A DNA stretch of 64,000 bases, from contig JAWQEG010001360.1 in assembly GCA_033782935.1 (NCBI GenBank), positions 216,001 through 280,000 on the forward strand, read 5' to 3'. The notes beneath the pieces were generated by a model that made no database searches, was not told the origin of the DNA, and was given only the letters and a program-made list of their open reading frames with translations. Both the position numbers and the translations under genes were made by a program. Every line of letters begins with the position of its first letter. Positions within the stretch are counted from its first letter, which is position 1. The DNA is from Petrolisthes cinctipes (lineage: Eukaryota; Arthropoda; Malacostraca; Decapoda; Porcellanidae). Below, one piece after another: positions 56,721-64,000 of this stretch.

Positions 56721-56818
56721 TTTTTTTTTTTTTTATTTTAAATTTATTTATTTGTTTTTTTTTTATTTTATTTATTTATTATTCTTTTAATTTTAACTTT
56801 TTGCATATTATTTCTATG

Positions 56819-56854
<36 letters not shown>

Positions 56855-57175
56855 CATTATTATTATTATTACATTGAAACTTAAAACTAAACATATATAA
56901 TAATTTTCCTATTTTGTACTTTCATACAAATAATATTTCTTAATTTAACATCCTAGCTAATAAATTAATCTATGTACCTACTCAACCAATAGCTAACTAG
57001 ACTAATACCTATACCAGCCAATCGCTAAACCTAGACAGACAAATCGCTAAACCTATATTAGACAATCGCTAAACCTAGCTAATACATCATAATATACAAT
57101 ATATACAACACATAATTTATAGCATTCATAATTGAAAAATAAGCATACAAAAATGGTAACAATAGAAATAAAAAG

Positions 57176-60100
57176 TCACATCACTCTGATCAGTTCGGTC
57201 TCCCTCAAGAAAGTCATCAATTTATCAGTCACACCACCATCCCCATCACCTAAGAGAGCTGAGAGTGTGAAGGGGACTTTTACTGCATCACAGTAACTTA
57301 TGAGGGAAGCTCGTTCCCCCACAAATCGCCGACAATGCAGGATGATATGACTGATAGATAACACCGCATTGCAGGTGTTACAATGCGGTGGAAAACGTTT
57401 GTCTATATATGGTTCTAGATGAGTTATTCTGGTGCAGTTTGTTCTCAGTCTTGCCAGGATACGTTCTTCTAATCGATTGGGCCGGTTGGCAGTGGCCCAA
57501 TTACCTAGTTGAGGCTTGATGGTGTTGATGTTAAGTCTGGTCCACTGACCTTGCCACAGAAGATTTATTGATTTCTTTCCGAGGGATAGACACGACTGTA
57601 GATCACGAGGGACGTCCCAAGTAACCTCGAGCTCTACAGCCGATTTCGCAAGTAAGTCTGCCCGTTCATTGCCATAAATACGACAATGCCCGGGCACCCA
57701 GATCAGAGTGAAGGACTTGTTGCATAAGTGCAACTTATTAATGATGCGACCCTGGATTTCATTAGAAATAGTTTGACATGAGTTAATTGCCTGAAGGGCT
57801 GACTTGGAGTCTGAGAAAATTACTATTGAATTATAACGAGAATTTAGTGCATAGTCTATAGCTTTGTCAATTGCAAAAAGTTCAGCTGTAAACACAGATG
57901 TATGTATCGGCAATCTGTACCTAAGTTCACATTCACTCGACCATACACTCGCACCCACACATTCATCTGACTTGGAGCCGTCAGTGTACACGTGATGAGA
58001 CCCCAGGTGACTGCGGATGATACCACCAAACAGGTGGTGTATCTCCAACTCCGGCGCCTTTTCTTTCGATGATGGTAACCACGATGTGTTGACGCCGAAG
58101 TTGGGTGTCTCCCACGGTGGTATCTCGTTGATGGTAAACTTGTCGCAGTCCCCGAGGTCTATTTGTAGTTGTTCTGCTAGCAGGTGGAGGCGCACAGCCA
58201 GTGGCCTCCGTCTTCCGTGGTGAAGATAGTCATGTTGTTGGAGGGAGGCACTGGCCACGTTGCCGATCTCCGACTTCTGGATCGTAGACATAGCGGTGTT
58301 GATGGCGAGTTGATCCCGTCGAAGTCGGAGAGGAGGTATGTTCGCCTCCACCTCCATCCTAGCTACACGTGTACACTTCAGAGCTCCCAAACACACACGT
58401 AAACATTTATTCTGAAATACATCCAATCTTCCTAGTGTTGTATCTGATGCCGATCCATACACCTGTGAGCCATAGTCTAGCTTTGTACGAATAAGGGTCT
58501 TATACACCGTTAATAAAGATTTCCTGTCGGCTCCCCATGTGGTACCTGATAGGTACTTAAGGACATTTAAAGGTTTTTCACAACGAACAAGCAAATTATT
58601 AACATGATGTGTAAAATTTAATCTTTGGTCAAAATGAATTCCTAAAAATTTAACAGAATTATGAAATGGTACCGGTTGGCCATCTAACGTTACGTTAATT
58701 TGAGGTACTCTACGTTTACTGAAAATTACTCCGGTACACTTAGGAACGGAAAACTTAAAGCCCCACTGTAAGGCCCATTGGTGGACAGAATCAAGCGCTG
58801 CTTGAATCCGTCCTACTGAAAACTGTGCATTAGGTGACGAGTGCCACATTGCACAATCATCAGCATACAACGAGTATTTAAGATTCCTGGGAACTAGAGC
58901 TGATGACAGAATATCATTGATCATGATGTTAAAAAGTGTAGGACTAAGCACGCTTCCCTGTGGCACCCCGTTCTCTTGGACAAAAATGTCCGATGTTACG
59001 TTACAGGGAAGGGTGACAGAAAAAGTTCTGTCACGCAAAAAGTTGTTAATGAAAATGGGCAAATTACCTCTTAAACCATAACCGTGAAGCTTCATCAGAA
59101 TACCGTGTCGCCATGTCATGTCATAGGCTTTATGAATGTCCAAGAACACCCCTACCATGAATTCTTTATTGGCAAATGCCTTTGAAATGCAATGTTCCAG
59201 GTTCATCAAGTGATCAACTGTGCTCCGGTGTTTCCGGAAGCCACATTGTCGATCACTCAATAAACCCTTCGCTTCTAAAACAAAAAGTAGCCTATTATTT
59301 ATCATTCTTTCCATGACTTTACAGAGGCAGGAAGTCAACGCAATAGGTCGAAATGAACTGGGATTCATAAGACGACCAGACTGTTTAGGTATCGGTATGA
59401 TCCACGCAAAGTGCCATGAGTTTGGGAAGATGTTAGACACCCAAATCTCATTGTACACCGCTAGCAACTTGACCAGGTTATCCTGGCCAAGATGCCGGAT
59501 CATACCGTACGTAATGGTGTCAGGTCCAGGACTGGTGTCTTTACAGGATCTTAGGGCAAGGAGAAGTTCGTCTATCGTAAACTCCCGGTTGTATGGGTAG
59601 TCTACGTCTTCTGTGGCAAAGTCTATTTCTTGTAGTTCAGCCATACGTTTGTGATGGAGAAAACGTTGATCGTAATTGGCTGAACTACTTACTTTTGAGA
59701 AACTCCTGGTAAGTACGTTTGCTACGTCCACGGGATCGTCGTAGATGTTATTATCCACTTGAAGAGTGGTGATGGGAGTATACGGGCGTTTGTTATTTAA
59801 TATCTTTATAGTGGACCAGACTTTAGTAAGTGGTGTAAAACGATTCACCGTGGACACAAACGACCGCCAAGAGTTCCTTTTAGCTCTATTAATTACTCTC
59901 CTTGCCTCAGCCCTCGCCCGTTTGTAAGCTATAAAGTTGTTCTGAGCGGGCTGTTTGTCAAAAATCCTGTATCTCCTATTACGTTTCCTTAATGCCTCTC
60001 GGCAATCCGTTGACCACCAATGTGCTTCACGTTTATTTCGAATTATAGAGGTTTTGGGAATAGCAACCTCGGCTGCGTGTAAAATGTTTTGTGTTACATT

Positions 60101-60856
60101 TCGCATCTTTTCATCTATGGTCTCCCCGGACATATCTAGGTCGACGATCCTCCCGAAAGACCCCCAATCTGCTCTCTTAAAATTAAACTTTGGCACCAAA
60201 GGGGCCGAAACAGTATGACTTGAATAAGAGAGACAGATGGGAAAGTGGTCACTACCAAGGGAGTCGGACTCAGGATGCCAAGAAAAATCCTGGTGTATAT
60301 CCGGGGAGGCCAGAGACAAATCGATAGACGAAAAGTTGCCAGAACGATCGTCAACCCTGGTGGCTTGGCCATCGTTCAGGAGGCAGAGGTTGGATTGTTG
60401 TATAATGTCTGCCATCTGCCCTCCGCGAGCATCAGTTCTTAAGCTTCCCCACTGACAGTGATGGGCATTAAAATCGCCCAGTACCAATTTTTTACCAATA
60501 AGTTGACCAAATAAATTGTGTAATGAATCACTGTCAATGGGGCCGCGTGGCGGACAGTAAAGAGAGCAGATGGATATGTAGGTGTTGTGTAATTTCACTC
60601 TGCAAGCAACGGCTTCCAGAGTAGTGTTTAATGTTATTTGTGTCTGTGGATGTGATTTATGTGTGTATATTGCTACTCCGTGTCCATCGTTTTTCCTGTA
60701 TGCGTTGTAATGTTTAAATTGTGTTGTGTCAGAGTGATTCTCCAACCCTGTCTCCTGTAAACAGACGACGTCTGGCCTGTGTGTGTGTAATAATATTGAT
60801 ATGTTGTTCAATTTATTCCCAAGACTTCTACAATTCCACTGTAGTACAGTGAACAT
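57176..60856 (-). CDS. ORF2 (endonuclease, reverse transcriptase, RNase H) of the minus-strand element
   Basis: 1226 residues from ATG at 60854-60856. AP endonuclease at the N-terminus (LQWNCRSLGNK, VVCLQETGL, VLGDFNAHHCQWGS, SDHFPICL). RT in the middle ([81 protein letters not shown]). RNase H ([59 protein letters not shown]). A C-terminal Cys/His motif (CNTCNAVLSISHIILHC) completes it. No stop or frameshift was seen, so this copy may still be competent. Confidence 0.93.
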   Translation of the reverse strand: MFTVLQWNCRSLGNKLNNISILLHTHRPDVVCLQETGLENHSDTTQFKHYNAYRKNDGHGVAIYTHKSHPQTQITLNTTLEAVACRVKLHNTYISICSLYCPPRGPIDSDSLHNLFGQLIGKKLVLGDFNAHHCQWGSLRTDARGGQMADIIQQSNLCLLNDGQATRVDDRSGNFSSIDLSLASPDIHQDFSWHPESDSLGSDHFPICLSYSSHTVSAPLVPKFNFKRADWGSFGRIVDLDMSGETIDEKMRNVTQNILHAAEVAIPKTSIIRNKREAHWWSTDCREALRKRNRRYRIFDKQPAQNNFIAYKRARAEARRVINRAKRNSWRSFVSTVNRFTPLTKVWSTIKILNNKRPYTPITTLQVDNNIYDDPVDVANVLTRSFSKVSSSANYDQRFLHHKRMAELQEIDFATEDVDYPYNREFTIDELLLALRSCKDTSPGPDTITYGMIRHLGQDNLVKLLAVYNEIWVSNIFPNSWHFAWIIPIPKQSGRLMNPSSFRPIALTSCLCKVMERMINNRLLFVLEAKGLLSDRQCGFRKHRSTVDHLMNLEHCISKAFANKEFMVGVFLDIHKAYDMTWRHGILMKLHGYGLRGNLPIFINNFLRDRTFSVTLPCNVTSDIFVQENGVPQGSVLSPTLFNIMINDILSSALVPRNLKYSLYADDCAMWHSSPNAQFSVGRIQAALDSVHQWALQWGFKFSVPKCTGVIFSKRRVPQINVTLDGQPVPFHNSVKFLGIHFDQRLNFTHHVNNLLVRCEKPLNVLKYLSGTTWGADRKSLLTVYKTLIRTKLDYGSQVYGSASDTTLGRLDVFQNKCLRVCLGALKCTRVARMEVEANIPPLRLRRDQLAINTAMSTIQKSEIGNVASASLQQHDYLHHGRRRPLAVRLHLLAEQLQIDLGDCDKFTINEIPPWETPNFGVNTSWLPSSKEKAPELEIHHLFGGIIRSHLGSHHVYTDGSKSDECVGASVWSSECELRYRLPIHTSVFTAELFAIDKAIDYALNSRYNSIVIFSDSKSALQAINSCQTISNEIQGRIINKLHLCNKSFTLIWVPGHCRIYGNERADLLAKSAVELEVTWDVPRDLQSCLSLGKKSINLLWQGQWTRLNINTIKPQLGNWATANRPNRLEERILARLRTNCTRITHLEPYIDKRFPPHCNTCNAVLSISHIILHCRRFVGERASLISYCDAVKVPFTLSALLGDGDGGVTDKLMTFLRETELIRVM

Positions 60857-60862
60857 GGCGAT

Positions 60863-62176
60863 TTAAGAGTTACGGGGTCGGCCTGCGTGCTTAGTCTTCT
60901 TGTGCCGCCCGCCGCGTGGCGAGTAGCTACCGGGGGACCTTTCCCGGTTCTTGCGTCCGGAGACATCCATTGCTTCCTCATCAATGGTGAGTCTCCCAGA
61001 CTCCACCGAGGAAGAGCTATCCCTTCTCTCCCCCGATGAAGTGGGAGTAGGGTGTGTGCAAGGAAGTGACTTTGGTTTTAGGGTGGTGTAGTTTACTTTA
61101 TCTTTCTTGTCTGACTTCTTCTTTTGTTTCTCTGACTGCAAAGCAGCTGCAGCCTGAGAATAGGAGTTAGTAGATTTGGTAATAGTCTTAGAGGGGGTAA
61201 TAATAGTAGGTGTAGAAGTAGATTGTTCAGCCTGTTCGCTCGGCTCTGACTCAGTCTGAGTACTAATGGTACACATCACGGGTCGAGATATCACCGCCGA
61301 TGCATACGAGACATTGGGTGATGGGGTCGCTTGCGATCCCATCACCGCCTTCCTCGCATCATGATAGGAGATACCTCGCACTGCCTTCACTGAGCAGACC
61401 TCCTTCTCCAGCTTCCACTTGGGACAATCCCTCGAGGAAGTGGAGTGAGTACCCCTACAATGAAAGCAGGAGAGCTCCACTGATGTGCACTTTTCCTCAG
61501 CATGGCCAGTCGTCGCGCACCTGCCACACACTGGAGAAGAAGCCTTACAAGTTCTATTACCGTGTCCATAAATCTGACAGTTCAAGCATCTAAGAGGGTT
61601 GGGGATAAAGGGTCTTACTTTAACGATTTCATAACCAATTTTGACAGTTTCAGGAAGTGAAACTTTGCCAAAAGTCAAAATGAGTGTTGCAGTCTTCTTC
61701 CTTATACCATCCTCTAATCGTGTAATAAATCTAGCGTCAATTATATCTTGATTCCTCATTTCCTCAATTATTTCTGTTTCTTCCATCATCATTAAATCCC
61801 TACAGGTGATTACTCCCCTGCAGGAATTCATGGCTTGAGGAATCTTGGCTTCAACTTCATAATTGTGGATCTGACGAAGTTTCAGCAAAGTGGCTACTTG
61901 TTTGGAATTGAAAGTTTTGACTAGGAGGTCTCCAGATGCAAGTTTTTTAACTGATTCAACCACACCAGCCCAGCCATCAACTACCTTTTGAACAATGAAG
62001 GGATTGAGGCCGGCTAGTGGGGCCGAACCAGTGGCATGAAACATGACAAACGAAGCATTTTTTACGTCTATGTCGAGGGGTGTTCGAGTCTCGTATCGTC
62101 CGTCGTTTCGTGGTGGTGGTCGGTCATGGCCGCCTCCTCCGCTATACGGAGGAGGGGTTGGGAGGGAAGGCAACAT
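60863..62176 (-). CDS. ORF1 (gag-like) of the minus-strand non-LTR element
   Basis: 437 residues from the ATG at 62174-62176; the frame is open upstream to a TTG at 62194. An RNA-recognition-like central region (VESVKKLASGDLLVKTFNSK; VKIGYEIVKVRPFIPNPLRC) is followed by three zinc knuckles: CLNCQIYGHGNRTC, CGRCATTGHAEEKC and CFHCRGTHSTSSRDC. A Ser/Thr-rich tail ends in basic residues (RHKKTKHAGRPRNS). Its stop is six bases before the ORF2 ATG. Confidence 0.9.
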   Translation of the reverse strand: MLPSLPTPPPYSGGGGHDRPPPRNDGRYETRTPLDIDVKNASFVMFHATGSAPLAGLNPFIVQKVVDGWAGVVESVKKLASGDLLVKTFNSKQVATLLKLRQIHNYEVEAKIPQAMNSCRGVITCRDLMMMEETEIIEEMRNQDIIDARFITRLEDGIRKKTATLILTFGKVSLPETVKIGYEIVKVRPFIPNPLRCLNCQIYGHGNRTCKASSPVCGRCATTGHAEEKCTSVELSCFHCRGTHSTSSRDCPKWKLEKEVCSVKAVRGISYHDARKAVMGSQATPSPNVSYASAVISRPVMCTISTQTESEPSEQAEQSTSTPTIITPSKTITKSTNSYSQAAAALQSEKQKKKSDKKDKVNYTTLKPKSLPCTHPTPTSSGERRDSSSSVESGRLTIDEEAMDVSGRKNRERSPGSYSPRGGRHKKTKHAGRPRNS

Positions 62177-62623
62177 AGTAACCACTTCCCCCAAGATGGG
62201 GGGAAGTGGGAAGAGGAAAAGAAAACACCAGATAAGGATAATACCAGTCCTAATTAACTAATGTTTGAGATCAACCTCTCAACCCACACTAAGCTATCAG
62301 TGGAGGAGTCCACCATAGGCAGGAGGCAAAGTTGATCTCAATATAAAGATATAGACACCTACTATATCGTCTACCAGCTATGGAGGGAATGAATACTAGC
62401 TAAGCCTAGTCGTCACCAGAAGGGTGAAAAAAAAAGAAACTACTGCCGGTGCGGCAGGCCCTGGCAGCTAGAGGAGAGAGCACAAAACATACATCCACTC
62501 TCTCCACGACCCAGTCTCAAAGTCTTTTCAGTCACTACTACTACTTGTTGGATTTCTTGGCTATCAACCAGAAGCATTTAGCTAAAGGTTATTAAGCCAT
62601 TGGATCCATTTTATTATATCAAT

Positions 62624-63994
62624 CTATATAAGGTCATAAAGTTTTGTCTCCCTCAGAAAACTCATTAGTTTGTTTATAATATTCTTATCATCTGATAGAA
62701 TATTTTCGATGGTGAAAGCAATATTTTTACGTTGGAAATATTGTTTAAATTTAGTTCTTTGGTTTACATATTCAATACAAAAAATTAGTAAATGACTAAT
62801 AGACATTACTGTTGTGCATGCTAGGCACATGGGAGGAAAATTTCTATTAACATAAGGTTCGAGGTGTGTTACCCATGTGGCGTTAACCCTTAGACGGGCC
62901 AACACCACCTCGTCCCTGCGACTACGCCATGATGACGTAGCCCAGGGATCAATAACTGTTTTGACTTTATTCCTGATGTCTAATCCGGTCCACTGCCTTT
63001 GCCACAGGAGATGAATTCGAGACTTAATGAGGGAAACAAAACACCTGAGATCCGTACGGACTATGCTAAGGTCCAGATCAACAGTTGACCCGGCTAGTAT
63101 ATCAGCCTGTTCATTGCCATAGATACCATAATGTGAAGGTACCCATATTAGCTTGATTGATTTATTGGCACAAAACAGCTTACTAATGATATTACCCTGT
63201 ATTTCGTTGTTAGTTGTATTTAAGGATTTAATAGCTTGAAGTGAACTTAATGAATCTGTAAAAATAACTATCCTATCGTGGGTTGTCGATAGGGCAAAAT
63301 CCAAAGCTTTATTAATAGCAAAAAGTTCAGCAAGAAAAATAGATGTATGAATCGGCAGTCTGAATCTTAACTGGCATTCAGTCGACCATACACCTGCACC
63401 CACACATTCATCCGTCTTGGAACCGTCGGTATACAGATGGAAATATGAAAGATGTTGAACAATTATCTCACGAAACCTCTGGTGTACCTCCACCTCCGGC
63501 ACCCGGGATTTAACCCCTGGCAGCCAGGAATCCACAATAGTGAAGGGGGGGGTTACCCAGGGTGCAATATTTACTAAAACCAGGGAATCGATTGTTGATA
63601 ATTCTATACCGACACACTCTACGAGGTCGTGGAGTCTTGCTCTGAGGGACCTCACGCCAGTGCCCTCCGGGGCCGTGCGACGCCCAGGCGGATAACTCGG
63701 CCCTTCCGGGGGCCTATCGCCATGGCACCCCGGCTGCAAATGCCTCACCAAGGCATTACCGGGAGGATGACTCGGCTCCCCGGGTACCTGAACTTGGGGC
63801 CTGGTCCCCATTGGCCTCACGCCAGTGCCCCCTTGGGCGCAGGGGTTCCCGGACGGACGACTCGGTCCCTCTGCCAGGGGCCTAGCGCCATGGCCCCCCG
63901 GGTGCTGTTGCCGAAGCAAGGCATTCCCGGGAAGATGACTCGGCACCCTGGATTTCTTAGCACAATATACTAGAAGTTGTTGATCTCGTCTCAA
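62624..63994 (-). CDS. Partial ORF2 with RNase H domain and in-frame repeat insertion
   Basis: The open frame enters from the window edge at LRRDQQLLVY, a match to LRRDQLAINT of the neighbouring ORF2. A Gly/Pro/Arg-rich segment of about 110 residues follows with two 55-residue units. Homology then resumes at RARLHDLVECVGIEL. RNase H follows: YFHLYTDGSKTDECVGAG, LAELFAINKAL, FTDSLSSLQAI, WVPSHYGIYGNEQADILAGS. The C-terminal Cys/His motif (CLACTTVMSISHLLIFC) and the end FLRETKLYDLI are intact. The repeat lies at 63650-63950. Confidence 0.82.
   Translation of the reverse strand: MRRDQQLLVYCAKKSRVPSHLPGNALLRQQHPGGHGARPLAEGPSRPSGNPCAQGGTGVRPMGTRPQVQVPGEPSHPPGNALVRHLQPGCHGDRPPEGPSYPPGRRTAPEGTGVRSLRARLHDLVECVGIELSTIDSLVLVNIAPWVTPPFTIVDSWLPGVKSRVPEVEVHQRFREIIVQHLSYFHLYTDGSKTDECVGAGVWSTECQLRFRLPIHTSIFLAELFAINKALDFALSTTHDRIVIFTDSLSSLQAIKSLNTTNNEIQGNIISKLFCANKSIKLIWVPSHYGIYGNEQADILAGSTVDLDLSIVRTDLRCFVSLIKSRIHLLWQRQWTGLDIRNKVKTVIDPWATSSWRSRRDEVVLARLRVNATWVTHLEPYVNRNFPPMCLACTTVMSISHLLIFCIEYVNQRTKFKQYFQRKNIAFTIENILSDDKNIINKLMSFLRETKLYDLI
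63650..63950 (-). repeat. 165-bp in-frame tandem duplication within ORF2
   Basis: CCTCACGCCAGTGCCC starts at 63650 and again at 63815. Each is followed by GC-rich sequence with GGGGCCTA(T/G)CGCCATGGC and ACTCGG(C/T) blocks. The 165-base spacing is a multiple of three, so the frame survives. The neighbouring full-length element lacks this segment. Confidence 0.75.
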
Positions 63995-64000
63995 TCGGAG

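Larger units (their letters stand above)
56820..62510 (-). mobile_element. Full-length two-ORF non-LTR retrotransposon, minus strand
   Basis: Order on the minus strand: 5' UTR (about 62510-62177), ORF1, ORF2, and a 3' UTR ending near a (TAA)n tract (56820-56873). The 3' UTR holds three copies of a TTTAGCGATT motif (57029-57075). Both ORFs lack stops or frameshifts. The 5' edge is not firmly set, because it abuts another element of the same group whose 3' UTR ends nearby. Confidence 0.82.
62590..64000 (-). mobile_element. 3' part of a related non-LTR element, running off the window
   Basis: Same group as the element at 56820-62510, same orientation. The ORF2 end and a 3' UTR with a GTAGTAGTAG-like stretch (near 62535-62546) are present; the endonuclease and RT lie beyond 64000. 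Confidence 0.8.

Overview
This is a window of animal nuclear DNA with no bacterial gene organisation. It carries spliced genes with GT-AG introns, poly(A) signals, long GA/CT/CA microsatellites and a very high load of nested transposable elements. The repertoire (RNase H-bearing non-LTR elements, Ty3/gypsy elements, Tc1/mariner and hAT-type DNA transposons, a tRNA-derived SINE) points to an arthropod. The SINE body and the microsatellite density make a decapod crustacean my best guess, but that is inference.

The only recognisable host gene is a short-chain dehydrogenase/reductase of the retinol dehydrogenase 11-14 type, present twice in direct orientation. Copy 1 has eight exons between 791 and 15769 that join into an open 322-residue frame with TGxxxGIG, NNAG, Ser and YxxxK motifs. 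Copy 2 (50581-56008) has the same eight exons at the same phases, but exon 3 carries an in-frame TAG and the exon 4 splice acceptor AG reads AC, so it looks like a young pseudogene. The duplicated unit runs about 310-15985 and 48790-56222. Comparing the copies gives empty sites that show which insertions came after the duplication.

Layout. 1-790: 5' flank. 791-15769: SDR copy 1; its 11.1 kb fourth intron holds a 5'-truncated non-LTR element (2951-6037), a hAT-like MITE (6102-6368), a 6.47 kb near-perfect palindrome with Tc1/mariner ends and transposase pieces (6398-12866), and a solo LTR (13212-13768). 16352-16695: non-LTR tail. 17889-22816: gypsy element 1. 23401-23682: short 5'-truncated copy of the element at 38952. 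About 23930-26731: a broken coding sequence of unknown function interrupted by an RTE/CR1-like retroelement between 205-215 bp direct repeats. 27051-30984: gypsy element 2 with nearly identical LTRs but a gutted interior. 31156-31410: 52-bp tandem repeat. 32338-33030: fragment of a non-LTR element. 34080-34355: minisatellite. 34366-34620: SINE. 34776-37481: IS630/Tc1-type transposon with an intact DDE transposase. 37627-44736: a TA-flanked inverted-repeat element into which a full-length two-ORF non-LTR element (38952-44599) has inserted. 46725-47309: long-inverted-repeat element. 47445-48119: degenerate coding stretch. 50581-56008: SDR copy 2. 56641-64000: a full-length two-ORF non-LTR element with both frames open (minus strand), preceded by the 3' part of a related element that runs off the window.

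The SDR pair would act at an intracellular membrane on a retinoid- or lipid-type substrate. Everything else is mobile DNA. The elements that still look coding-competent are the two full-length non-LTR elements and the DDE transposon.
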